A stretch of DNA of 64,000 nucleotides from Acidimicrobium ferrooxidans (GCA_020723485.1 DYIU01000003.1:62001-126000); one strand, 5' to 3'. Numbered from the stretch's first letter, positions 50,507 to 59,649 are shown. Translations and numbers: made by a program. Notes: generated by a model not told the origin, from the letters alone.

Positions 50507-52888
50507 CTACCTTCCCGTATATCCCTCCGCGAAGTACCACGTCTGCGCGGGGCCCCTGACCGCGGGGGCGCAGGAGCCGCCGGGCTTCCCGGCGTACCGG
50601 AAGTACATGGAGCGCTCGACCACCACCGGACGGCTGCTCGCCATCACGGCGGACACCTCCTCCGAAGCCAGGCCCGGCTCGCCGTCCACCGGAAGTGTAT
50701 AACGCGAATGGGCGCTCACCCGGTACATCCTGTCAATGTACCGCCCGCTCGTGAGCATGAACCGCACCAGCAGGTCGGCGTCCTCGTCGCCCGGGTTCAA
50801 GACGGTGACGTAAGTGTCGAAGTCACCCGACGTGTATCCCTCGGCCAGGTACCATTCAGTTGCCGGCGCGGGGCACCCGAGGGCGTCGTGGCCCCCGGTT
50901 ATCCCGTTGTACGTGAAGTACATCGACCGCTCCGCGGCTATCGGCAGGTCGCTTTGAAGCTTCACCGAGAACGCCTTCGCGCTCCAGCCGCCTATCCTGT
51001 CTACGGCGACCGTACGCCGCGAGCGCGCGTCGACCGTTAACGACTTGTTGGCGGTGGACCCGTTCTCAGCCACCAGGGTCATGATGACGTTCGCAGGCGT
51101 GGCGGCGGGATTCGCTAGCAGGATGTATGAGTCGAATCCGCCGGCGGTGTACCCCTCGGCGAAATACCATTCGGTCGACAGGTACGGAAGGCCCTGGGAG
51201 TTGTGGCCCTCTCTGATCCCGTTGTAATCGAAGTACATCGAGCGTTCCACCACGACCGGGCGCCCGGAGGAGACCCTGGTCGAGAACTGGGCTCTCTCCA
51301 TCCCCGGGACCTGGTCCACCGCCACCGTGTACCTCGAGTACGGAGCCACGTTGCACTTGAGGTCCTGCGTGGCTCCCCCCTCGGTCATGAACGATACGGT
51401 GGTGTCTGCGACCTCGGCCCCGGGATTCTGGACGACGACGTAGGTATCGAATCCATAGTCGGTGCAGCCCTCCGCGAGGAACCAGTCGGTGGCGGGGGCG
51501 GTCGAGCCAGGGCTTGCGTGCCCCCCGGGGAACCTGTCCAGGTACCTGAAGTACATGGCCCGCTCGGCTATCACCCGGCCGCTCAGCACCTCGACTGTCG
51601 TGGAGGCTTCCTCATTGACCAGGGTGTCGTCCATCCTCACCGTTTTCCTGCTGAATGGCTCGAGGCTCCGCTCCTCTACCACCCTGCGGCCGTCCCTCAG
51701 CATGTAGGTAAGCCTTGCCCGCGCGCTCTCGCCGGCCGGGTTGCACATCACGATGTAAGTATCGAACGACTCGGGCTCGGGTTCGTTTATGACCCTCTTC
51801 CCCCAGGCGAAATGGTCGCTCCAGTAACCGGACAGGTAATCCACGCTGACGCCGGCGTTGCTTCCCGTGGAATGGATGAACAGGCCACGCCCTATGTACA
51901 TGCCGGCGTGCCCGACGTAGCTGGACGATGCCGGGTCCTTGTACCAGAATATCGGGTCGCCCGGCAGCAGCTGCTCTCTCGGGACCGTCTGGTAGCGCCC
52001 GTCGCGAGCCTGGTCGTCGGCGGTCCTCTGCATCGGGTAGCCCAGGTTGCTCTGCAGCACGAAGTAAGTGAGCCCGGAACAGTCGTAGCCTCCCTCCGCG
52101 TCGGACTCGCCGCCCCACACGTAGGGGTAGCCGACCTTGGCGAAAGCGCTGTCGAGCGCCCTGCCCCGCTGCGGCCCGGCCAGCGGGCTCTGGCAGCCGA
52201 GGCGGGTGAAGACCTCCTTCACGTACTCCAGGCGCCATTCATCGTACTCCTGCGCCTTCTGTATGCTGTAGGCGAGCTCTCCGCGCGGGTACGGGTTCAC
52301 CGGCCAGGCGCGCGTGTCCCTGTGCCTCAGGTGCAGGTCGCTGGCGACTATCGACTGGCCCGAGTAGGGAGGGGCCCCCGGCCAGAGACCCCACGCGCAG
52401 TAGGCCGGTCCGTCGGCCCCGTCGAGGCCGAGGCCTTTGACGAGCCCCGCCAGGCAGCTGACCGTGGAGTGAGTCTCGCTCGGCCTGAACGAGCCGTCCG
52501 GGTAAGGGTTCATGTAGCCGTGCTTGACGGCGATGTTCGCGTACCGGTAGTCGGGATTCGAATCGGCGAGGTCGGTGAAGTGGATCCCGGGGTCCGGCTG
52601 CTCGGACGCCCGGTTGAACACCTTGACCATCGTACACGCGTACTCGAGGCGCTTCACCGGCTCGTTCGGGTAGAAGTTGCCGTCGTCGGCGCCGTTCATG
52701 TAACCACGGCTCGTCACGTAGTCTATGGCGGCCTGGATGTCCGCGGGCTGGCCGGCGGTATCCGGGAACGTCTGCGCCAGTGTCAGGCCCGGGGCCAGCC
52801 CTGCCAGCACGAGCAGCGCCACGGAAGCAGCCAGCGCGGCCGCGGCCCTGCGCGAGCGCATGCCCGTTCCTGTTCCTGAAGCGCCCAT
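50507..52888 (-). CDS. S-layer-homology, NlpC/P60 endopeptidase with a C-terminal four-unit repeat ring
   Basis: 793 residues from the ATG at 52888, which shares a base with the amidase stop (TGATG). Signal peptide about 10-40. Two clear SLH units (FPDTAGQPADIQAAIDYVTS; FTDLADSNPDYRYANIAVKH) and a weak third cover about 40-215, which should bind the protein to a secondary wall polymer. NlpC/P60 follows (about 245-360): YDCSGLTYFV with the catalytic Cys, VGHAGMYIGRGLFIHST with the catalytic His and the polar third residue. The repeat domain (about 374-793) starts at SFDTYIVMCNP and ends in the stub WYFAEGYTGR. Expected to cleave peptide stems or cross-links at the cell surface. Confidence 0.9.
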   Translation of the reverse strand: MGASGTGTGMRSRRAAAALAASVALLVLAGLAPGLTLAQTFPDTAGQPADIQAAIDYVTSRGYMNGADDGNFYPNEPVKRLEYACTMVKVFNRASEQPDPGIHFTDLADSNPDYRYANIAVKHGYMNPYPDGSFRPSETHSTVSCLAGLVKGLGLDGADGPAYCAWGLWPGAPPYSGQSIVASDLHLRHRDTRAWPVNPYPRGELAYSIQKAQEYDEWRLEYVKEVFTRLGCQSPLAGPQRGRALDSAFAKVGYPYVWGGESDAEGGYDCSGLTYFVLQSNLGYPMQRTADDQARDGRYQTVPREQLLPGDPIFWYKDPASSSYVGHAGMYIGRGLFIHSTGSNAGVSVDYLSGYWSDHFAWGKRVINEPEPESFDTYIVMCNPAGESARARLTYMLRDGRRVVEERSLEPFSRKTVRMDDTLVNEEASTTVEVLSGRVIAERAMYFRYLDRFPGGHASPGSTAPATDWFLAEGCTDYGFDTYVVVQNPGAEVADTTVSFMTEGGATQDLKCNVAPYSRYTVAVDQVPGMERAQFSTRVSSGRPVVVERSMYFDYNGIREGHNSQGLPYLSTEWYFAEGYTAGGFDSYILLANPAATPANVIMTLVAENGSTANKSLTVDARSRRTVAVDRIGGWSAKAFSVKLQSDLPIAAERSMYFTYNGITGGHDALGCPAPATEWYLAEGYTSGDFDTYVTVLNPGDEDADLLVRFMLTSGRYIDRMYRVSAHSRYTLPVDGEPGLASEEVSAVMASSRPVVVERSMYFRYAGKPGGSCAPAVRGPAQTWYFAEGYTGR

Positions 52889-54777
52889 CACCTGGTGCAC
52901 CCCTCCGCGAAGTACCACTCGAGAGACGGCTGCGTTACGCCGAGAGCCGAGTCCCCACCGGACTTTCCCCCGTACGAGTAATACTTCGCCCTTTCGACCA
53001 CGAGCGGCCCGGCGCTCTCGACGGTGGTGGCGAACGCGACACCGCTCATACCACTGACGTCGTTGACCTTCACCGTGCGCCGCCTGTGCGCGGGCACCTC
53101 TATCCTGTGAGTACGCTCGCTCCCGTCCTCGAGCATGAAGCTGAGCAGGGCCTCGGTGTCGGCGTCACCCGGGTTCATGAGCAGCACGTAGGTGTCGAAC
53201 CCCGGCCCCGTGTAGCCCTCGGCCAGGTACCACCTGCTCGCAGGCTCGAGCACCGCGGTGGAGTTGGTGCCCTCCGCTATCCCGTTGTAGTCGAAGTACA
53301 TCGACCTCTCGGCGATGACGGGGGAGCCCGATTCCACCAGGAACGAGACATCGGTGTTCTCGAGGCCGGGCACCTCGTCGACGTGCACGGTGCGCCTGCT
53401 CTGGGGTGCGAGCCGGTAATCCCGCGAGATCGCGGCACCGTCCGGGAGTATATATGTCACCCTTGCGGTGGCGGCCGAGCCCTCGGGGTTCTGAAGCGTG
53501 ACGTACGTGTCGAAGTCCCCACCGGTGTAGCCCTCAGCCATGTACCAGCGGGTGCCGGGCGCGGTCAGTCCCGCCGAGTCGTGCCCGCCCGACGCCCCCT
53601 TGTAGTCGGTGAAGTACATCGCCCGCTCGACCACCACCGGCGACTGGGCGTTGACCTTGACCGAGAAGTCGGCCTCCTCCACTCCCTCGACCGTCGAGCA
53701 GTCGAGCGTGAACCTGGAGTGCGGGGCCAGCTCGTATGTCTCCTGCGCATTGAACCCGTCGTCGCGCATGAACTGTATCGTGACGTAGGTCTCCGAGTCG
53801 GCAGGATTCTGGACGACCACGTACGTGGAGAATCCCCAGTCCGTGGAGCCCTCCGCAAGGTACCACTCGTAGGCCGGCGCCGTTATCCCCGGCGACCCGT
53901 GGCCCCCGGAGCCCCCCGCGAAATCGAAGTACATGGCCCTTTCGGCGACCACCGGCACCCCGTTCGTGCTCTTCACCAGCGTGGCGACGTCGTTGTTGAA
54001 CACAAACTCGTCCAGGTGTACCGTGCGCCTGGTCCGCGGCGGCACCAGCTCCGGGTAGACCTCCTCCAGTCCGTCGCCCCTCATGTAGTGCATCTCCACC
54101 TCGGCGGCCCTCTCCGGGTCCGGGTTCGTGAGGAGGACGAATTCGTCGAAGCGCCCGGGGTCGATGAGGTAGAAGTAAATGCCCGCCGCCACTCCGTCGG
54201 CGATCTGCTGACGGAACTCCGGGTCCTGCAGGAGCCCGGCCTCCTCGGCGTTGGAGACGAAGGCGCCCTCGATGAGCGCCGAAGTCATGTCCGTGTTGCG
54301 GAGCACGTAGAAGCCGGCCTCCTTGACGCCCCTGTCCGGGCGCTGGATGCGCCTCACGACCTCCGTGTGTATGCACGTCGCCAGGCGCTTTCCCTCGGGC
54401 GAATCGTAGTATGAGTAGGTCTCGGTCCCCTGGCTGGTCGTCATGTAGGCGTTGTTGTGGATGCTCACGAAGATGTCCGCGTGGGCCGAGTTGGCGATCT
54501 GGCAGCGCTGCTCGAGCGATAGCGTCACGTCGGTCGTGCGTGTCATGATGACCCTGTAGCCAAGCGATTGGAGGATGGGCCTCACGCGCAGCGCGATGTC
54601 GAGGTTGGGGTCCTTCTCCATGACGCCGTTGTAGTTCGCCCCGGAGTCGTCCCCGCCGTGTCCCGGGTCCAGGCACACAAGGGCGGCCCCGCCGCCCTCA
54701 TCGGCGGAGCGGACGGCCGGCGCGGCTCCCAGCAGGAGCAGCGCCACGGCCGCGGCTACGATCAGCTTTCTGGCCAT
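52888..54777 (-). CDS. N-acetylmuramoyl-L-alanine amidase (amidase_3) with a C-terminal four-unit repeat ring
   Basis: 629 residues from the ATG at 54777; a TTG at 54795 in frame is less likely because the signal peptide begins MARKLIVAAAVALLLLG. The amidase_3 domain (about 30-205) has all four landmarks: CLDPGHGGDDSG (zinc His), VMEKDPNLDIA (zinc Glu), FVSIHNNAYM (zinc His) and ALIEGAFVSNAEE (catalytic Glu). The repeat domain (about 209-629, 421 residues) starts at RFDEFVLLTNP and closes with the stub WYFAEGCTR. It cuts between muramic acid and the stem peptide. A hairpin with a T-run lies between its promoter region and the start codon. Confidence 0.92.
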   Translation of the reverse strand: MARKLIVAAAVALLLLGAAPAVRSADEGGGAALVCLDPGHGGDDSGANYNGVMEKDPNLDIALRVRPILQSLGYRVIMTRTTDVTLSLEQRCQIANSAHADIFVSIHNNAYMTTSQGTETYSYYDSPEGKRLATCIHTEVVRRIQRPDRGVKEAGFYVLRNTDMTSALIEGAFVSNAEEAGLLQDPEFRQQIADGVAAGIYFYLIDPGRFDEFVLLTNPDPERAAEVEMHYMRGDGLEEVYPELVPPRTRRTVHLDEFVFNNDVATLVKSTNGVPVVAERAMYFDFAGGSGGHGSPGITAPAYEWYLAEGSTDWGFSTYVVVQNPADSETYVTIQFMRDDGFNAQETYELAPHSRFTLDCSTVEGVEEADFSVKVNAQSPVVVERAMYFTDYKGASGGHDSAGLTAPGTRWYMAEGYTGGDFDTYVTLQNPEGSAATARVTYILPDGAAISRDYRLAPQSRRTVHVDEVPGLENTDVSFLVESGSPVIAERSMYFDYNGIAEGTNSTAVLEPASRWYLAEGYTGPGFDTYVLLMNPGDADTEALLSFMLEDGSERTHRIEVPAHRRRTVKVNDVSGMSGVAFATTVESAGPLVVERAKYYSYGGKSGGDSALGVTQPSLEWYFAEGCTR

Positions 54778-54797
54778 CAGTCCCACAACCCTCAAAG

Positions 54798-54839
54798 AAA
54801 AAACCAGGCGCGACCGGAGGACGACCTCCGGCTCCCTGG
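54798..54839 (-). terminator. Intrinsic terminator, possibly an attenuator before the amidase gene
   Basis: On the minus strand CCAGG...CCTGG encloses CCGGAGG-TCGT-CCTCCGG, followed at once by TTTTTT. It stands 105 bases after the stop of the 54944 gene and 21 bases before the amidase ATG. A possible -10 (TAAAAT) and AT-rich leader lie between 54840 and 54900, so it may also regulate the amidase gene. Confidence 0.65.
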
Positions 54840-54934
54840 CAAAAGGATTCTTATTCTGTTCGGTTCAACATTTTAACACAGATTTACTTCTCTCATCGGT
54901 ACGGCCGCTCCTTCGCATGAGCGGCGTGCACAAC

Positions 54935-54946
54935 GGGGTCAGGTCA
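54935..54946. repeat. Short GGGGTCAG repeat fragment overlapping a stop codon
   Basis: GGGGTCAGGTCA matches the start of the 25060 and 31047 arms; the rest of the arm is not kept. The stop codon of the gene at 54944 (TGA on minus) is part of this fragment. Confidence 0.5.
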
Positions 54947-57900
54947 GCGGCCGCGGACGCCCAGGGACCCGGTCCCGCCGCTGCGGCCGTTGAAGTAGAG
55001 CGACCGCTCGACGATCACCGGGCCGTTCGCGCTCACTTTCGTGCTTACCTCCGCGGCCGGCAGCACGTCGTCCACGCTCACCGTGAACCGGCTCCGCGCG
55101 CCCACGGTATAGGAGCGGTAGGTGTTCATGCCCCCGGGCTCCATGAAAGTCATCGTCACCGCGCGCGCGTCGTCTCCCGGGTTCTGAACGGTCAGGTAGG
55201 TCTCGAAGCCCTGGTCAGTGTAGCCTTCTGCCAGGTACCACTCGGAGTCGGGCGTCGGCGTGCCTATGCACGCGTGTCCGTCGGAGCGGTCGTTCCAGTA
55301 CATCGCCCTCTCGACCAGCACCGGGTGCTGGGCGCGGACCTTCACGGAGATCTCGCTCGCCTCGAGATACGCGTCGGCGAGCACCGTGAAGCGAGTCTGC
55401 GGCGGCAGGAGGTACCTCTTGAAGGTGTTCGAGCCGTCCGGCTCCATGAATATGACGGTCACGTTGTTGTACGAGTCCTGCGGATTCTGTATGACCACCC
55501 AGGTCTCGAAGCCCTGGTCTGTGTAACCCTCCGCCAGGAACCAGGTCCTCGAGGTGGAGCACGCTCCCAGCGAACACGTCCCGGAGGTCATGTAATTAAG
55601 GTACTGCGCCCTCTCCACCACCACCGGCTGGGAGCTCTCTATGGCGGTCGACACCGACTGCGCCGGGATGACGTCGTCGACGTGTATCGTGAAACGCGAG
55701 CGCGCCCCCACCTGGTACTGCCTGGTCTCGTTTCCGGCGCCGGGGGTCATGAAAGTCGCGGTGACATCCGCTGCGGTATCGCCGGGGTTCTGCACCAGCA
55801 CGTACTCGTCGAAGTCATCGGCGGTGTAGCCTTCGGCTAGGTACCACGTCTTCGAGGGCTCGGAGACGCCTATCGAGTCGTGCCCCGCCCGCCTGTCATT
55901 GAAATACATGGCCCGCTCCACCGCGACCGGCCGGTCCGAGCTGACTCGGGCGCTCACCTCGGCGTCCGGCAGTATCTCGTCCACCGTTATGGTGAACCGG
56001 CTCGCCGCCGGCACCGTGTATGACCGCTCTACGTTGGCGCCGCCCGGCATCATGAACGTCACTTCCACCGCGGCGGGCTGCGCCTCCGGGTTCTGAATCG
56101 TGATGTACTCCTCGAACTCTCCCCCCGTGGCGTTCCGGCCCGTGAACCCCTCCGCGAGGTACCAGTCGAGAGCGAGGTCCGGCACGGAGTTGTTCACGAA
56201 GACGGGTGCGGCCGCGGGGCGCAGCTCGTGGGCCGCGTCCTCCGGCACGGCGTCGATCCTGGCGGTGTAGACGCCGTCACCGACCACCGCACCTCCGCCG
56301 TCCCGCCCATCCCAGGTGAAACTCGACGCCCCGGCGCCCCTGTCGGCTGAGGCGAAGGACCGTACCCTCTGCGACCCCTCCCATATGGAGGGGCTCACCT
56401 CGGACGCGAGCGGGAGGTTGTACGATACGGTGGCCGCGTCGTTCACGCCGTCCGAGTTGGGGCTGATGGCGTGCCCGCCCGCGCTCATCCCTGTGATGTC
56501 GGCGACGTTCCTCCGCGCCGGCGCGGGCAGCAGCGTCGGGTTCGTGACGGTCGGCGGGCTACCCGCGCTCGCGAAATCGAGGACAGGCACCCTGTCGGCT
56601 TCACTTGCGGCCGCCCAGTCCGCCCGCGGGAAGACGGGCACCTTGAGCGGATAGGCGGAAGGCTCGTAGTACAGGGCGTCATCGGGTACGTCCAGGGTGA
56701 GGCCGGCCGCCGCGTCTATGAGGCCCAGGCTCGACACGCCCCTCGGGTAGTATCCCAGGCTCTGCTCATAGGTCGTAGCAGCGGCGCTGCGGGTCCCGCC
56801 GCCGCTCCTCCCGGGGAGCGCCGGGGTGAGCCTCTCGGAGGCGCCTCCGCCCGTGCCGCCCGGGTAGACCACCACGTCCCAGAAAGTCCCCCAGAGGCTC
56901 TTGGCAAAGTACTGCTCGAGGCTCCAGTATCGCGCCCAGAGCGCGGTGGGATTGGCTCCGTTGAGGTTGACCCCGAGCATGCATGCCGCCTGGTCGCGCC
57001 AGACGTTCTGAGACACCCACTCGTTGTAGGCGTCGTAGCTGGAATGGGTGCACCCGTAGGTCTTTAGGGTAGCGGCAGTGGAGTTGGCGAGGTCGGTGCG
57101 CATCCTCGCCGTGTTCGTCGAGGTGAACCCGGCGGCGCGCGTCCCGTTGAGCAGGTATACCAGGCCGTTGGACGGGTAGATGCTGTACGCCTCCCTGTCC
57201 TCCGCGAGCACGTCCGAGTCCCAGGCCACCGCGAAATGGTCGGAGAGCCACATGTCGTAGTCGAGAGCCTGGTTTATCGCCTCGACCTGGCCCTGGCACG
57301 CCGCGGCGAACGTGACGTTCAGGGCGGTGGGATCGGCCAGCGCCATCTCGCGCGCGGCCCGGTGCGCCGCCAGGCACTTTACGCCCAGGTACGCCTGGTC
57401 CTTCCCGAACTGGATCGCGAGTGAGCCCTGGTCCACGGTGTTGCCGGTGTACTGGTCCGGCATCCCGTTGCCGTTCGTGTCGCAGTTGGTCATGAATCCC
57501 GCGAGCTCCCTCACGAGCGCGAGCTTGCCTTTCATGTATGACGTGTCCCCGGTCGACTTCCAGTACTTGTAGAGCATGAGGATGTAGTTCGCGTTCTCCT
57601 CCACCGCCATGTTGTTCGGGTAAGCCTGCCCCGTGGCGGCGTCCCCCATTCCCATGTCGTGCGACATGTAGACGCCCTGCTGCGCGGTCTTCGTATACAG
57701 TGCCCACTCATCCATCGTCATCTTCAGAAGGTCGGGCCAGAAATAGTAATAGAACCACGCCTGGTTGTACTCGGCGTCGATGGTGCTGTGGAACCTGCAG
57801 GTTCCCTCCCAGGTGCTGAACCACTCTCTAGCGTAGTCGGACACGGCCCACCAGGTGTTCATCAGGTAACTCTGGAAGCCGTAGGCCATGAGCTCCTTCG

Positions 57901-59521
57901 CGGGCCCCGCACCCGCGGTTGGAAGCTTCAGGTAGTCCTCGGAGGAGAACGTGCTGTCGAAGAACTCCGAGCGGGTCTCGATAGCGTCCCCGGCGGTGCG
58001 CTGTGAGAGCGCGTAGTCGACGACCGCATCCACGTTGGCGAACTGCTTCGTGTACTTGAACTCGTACGTGCTGTCGGTGTAGGAGGAGTTTGAGACGCGC
58101 AGTATCTTGTCGTCCACGTACCCCGCCAGCACAAAGTGCTTGGTGTCGGAGGCGCCCGCAGCCAGCGTCGGGGTCCAGACGGCGCCCGAATACCCCCTCG
58201 GGTAGAAGCTGTAGAGAGGCTTCTTGTAGTCGGGGTAGGTCTTTGGGTAGTCCATGGGGGAAACATATTCGGTCCAGAGGGTGTCCGGTGTGAAGTCGGT
58301 GAAGTCGGCCTCGGTCAAGCCGCGGAAATTCACGTCAGCTGCCTCGTCTAAGGGCACCGCCAGCGCCTCGACGGAATCCTTGGCCTTCCCGCTGTTGAAG
58401 GTCTCGTCGTAGTAGGTGTAGTTCGTCGAACTCCTGCATCCAGAGGCCTCCGCGGTCGTGTAATCGGCGACGCCGCTGTAAGTGAAGTCCAGGCGATGGG
58501 GCCTCGCGAAGATGAGATCGGGTTGGGCCTCGGATCCGCTGTTGTTCGTCACAGTCACGTCCACGTACATGAAAGGCGCCCCGGAGAGTTCTTCGGCGCC
58601 CGGGTAGAACGGCGAGCGGAACTTTACCTCGACCTCGTACGGAATCCCTGCCTCCGTGCAGGTATAGGTCTGGGAGGTCATGGTCTGGCTGAAGGCCATG
58701 TTATCCCAGACCTGGTACCGGTCGGTGAACGGCAGGCACCGCATGTCGGCCCCGTCCCAGAGGCCGAGTACCAGGTCTTCCAGGTCGCCGGTCCCCTCGC
58801 CCAGCGAGCTCAGGCGCGCGGTCAGCTTCTGCGGCAGCAGGTTCAGCCAGAAGCGCGAGCCGAGCCTCCCCAGGGCGGTCTCGTAGGATTCCTGCCCGGT
58901 GGAGTTGGTGAACCGGTTGGGGACCTCCATGTTGAGGCGGCTCTTCGAGGCATCGATCTCGACCGCGTTCGCGGACCCTCGGTAGACCCTTACGGTGCAC
59001 ACGGTCGCGTAATCCCTGCAGCCCGCTTCATTATACGAGCGGAACCGTACGCCTAACCTGCCATCCGCGTCAGTCGTCCGACCGGTATAGGTAACCTGGT
59101 ATGCGCTGTCCTTACCCACTTTCGCGTATATATCCAGTAGAGAAATCTTCTTCTCATACGTGCCATTGTCGGTCAGGTAGACGTTAAAGACCCTTTTCCC
59201 GGAAGCGGAGAAATCGTGCTCGACGAAGCTCAGTTCTACACTGTAGTCGGTATTGGGCAGAAGATTGGCCACGGTGTACGAGAACCACTTGCCCTCCCTC
59301 TGGCGCTGGAACTTGTATTCCTGCTTCGTGGAGGTATTGGTGCCGCTGATAGCCTGCGAGGTGAAGGTGGAGGGCACGGTGACGTCGTTGGTGCCCGCCT
59401 CGTGGCGCAGCTCCACTATCGGCTGACCCGCTCCTGCCAGGGCCGCCCCCGCCAGGAGCAGGAGCGCGGCGGCCGCGCAGGCCGTGGCAATCAATACTAT
59501 CCTGAGAAGCCTTGAGTCCAT
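54944..59521 (-). CDS. Giant exported glycosidase-like protein with malectin-like, FlgD-Ig-like and repeat-ring domains
   Basis: 1525 residues. Signal peptide 1-30. A malectin-like beta domain (about 35-185, DYSVELSFVEHDFSASGKRV) probably binds sugar. A large region (about 185-960) has a beta domain then a predicted (alpha/alpha) barrel with RFHSTIDAEYNQAWFYYYFW, GVYMSHDMGMGDAATGQAYP, MAVEENANYILMLYKYW and QVEAINQALDYDMWLSDHFA; this order recalls GH52 or DUF4965-type enzymes, but I cannot settle the family. A FlgD-type Ig unit follows (about 1005-1105, ISPNSDGVNDAATVSYNL). The four-unit repeat domain (about 1119-1525) starts with a full DWYLAEGFTG and has no C-terminal stub; the protein stops at SLGVRGR inside a GGGGTCAG fragment. 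Confidence 0.8.
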   Translation of the reverse strand: MDSRLLRIVLIATACAAAALLLLAGAALAGAGQPIVELRHEAGTNDVTVPSTFTSQAISGTNTSTKQEYKFQRQREGKWFSYTVANLLPNTDYSVELSFVEHDFSASGKRVFNVYLTDNGTYEKKISLLDIYAKVGKDSAYQVTYTGRTTDADGRLGVRFRSYNEAGCRDYATVCTVRVYRGSANAVEIDASKSRLNMEVPNRFTNSTGQESYETALGRLGSRFWLNLLPQKLTARLSSLGEGTGDLEDLVLGLWDGADMRCLPFTDRYQVWDNMAFSQTMTSQTYTCTEAGIPYEVEVKFRSPFYPGAEELSGAPFMYVDVTVTNNSGSEAQPDLIFARPHRLDFTYSGVADYTTAEASGCRSSTNYTYYDETFNSGKAKDSVEALAVPLDEAADVNFRGLTEADFTDFTPDTLWTEYVSPMDYPKTYPDYKKPLYSFYPRGYSGAVWTPTLAAGASDTKHFVLAGYVDDKILRVSNSSYTDSTYEFKYTKQFANVDAVVDYALSQRTAGDAIETRSEFFDSTFSSEDYLKLPTAGAGPAKELMAYGFQSYLMNTWWAVSDYAREWFSTWEGTCRFHSTIDAEYNQAWFYYYFWPDLLKMTMDEWALYTKTAQQGVYMSHDMGMGDAATGQAYPNNMAVEENANYILMLYKYWKSTGDTSYMKGKLALVRELAGFMTNCDTNGNGMPDQYTGNTVDQGSLAIQFGKDQAYLGVKCLAAHRAAREMALADPTALNVTFAAACQGQVEAINQALDYDMWLSDHFAVAWDSDVLAEDREAYSIYPSNGLVYLLNGTRAAGFTSTNTARMRTDLANSTAATLKTYGCTHSSYDAYNEWVSQNVWRDQAACMLGVNLNGANPTALWARYWSLEQYFAKSLWGTFWDVVVYPGGTGGGASERLTPALPGRSGGGTRSAAATTYEQSLGYYPRGVSSLGLIDAAAGLTLDVPDDALYYEPSAYPLKVPVFPRADWAAASEADRVPVLDFASAGSPPTVTNPTLLPAPARRNVADITGMSAGGHAISPNSDGVNDAATVSYNLPLASEVSPSIWEGSQRVRSFASADRGAGASSFTWDGRDGGGAVVGDGVYTARIDAVPEDAAHELRPAAAPVFVNNSVPDLALDWYLAEGFTGRNATGGEFEEYITIQNPEAQPAAVEVTFMMPGGANVERSYTVPAASRFTITVDEILPDAEVSARVSSDRPVAVERAMYFNDRRAGHDSIGVSEPSKTWYLAEGYTADDFDEYVLVQNPGDTAADVTATFMTPGAGNETRQYQVGARSRFTIHVDDVIPAQSVSTAIESSQPVVVERAQYLNYMTSGTCSLGACSTSRTWFLAEGYTDQGFETWVVIQNPQDSYNNVTVIFMEPDGSNTFKRYLLPPQTRFTVLADAYLEASEISVKVRAQHPVLVERAMYWNDRSDGHACIGTPTPDSEWYLAEGYTDQGFETYLTVQNPGDDARAVTMTFMEPGGMNTYRSYTVGARSRFTVSVDDVLPAAEVSTKVSANGPVIVERSLYFNGRSGGTGSLGVRGR

Positions 59522-59649
59522 GCTACGTAGAACGATAGTCCAATCGCAAAGTAATCGCCATGACTGAGAATTCTCGCGGGGCCCCGGGGTTCCTCCAGCG
59601 CCGGCCGGCAGGGCCGCGCGGGCAGATCGTGCTCAGTTCCCTCGATTCA

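Noticed and set aside
54798-54839. Cyclic-dinucleotide riboswitch before the amidase gene
   Set aside because: The hairpin lacks the conserved bases of the GEMM or ydaO classes; a plain terminator explains it better.
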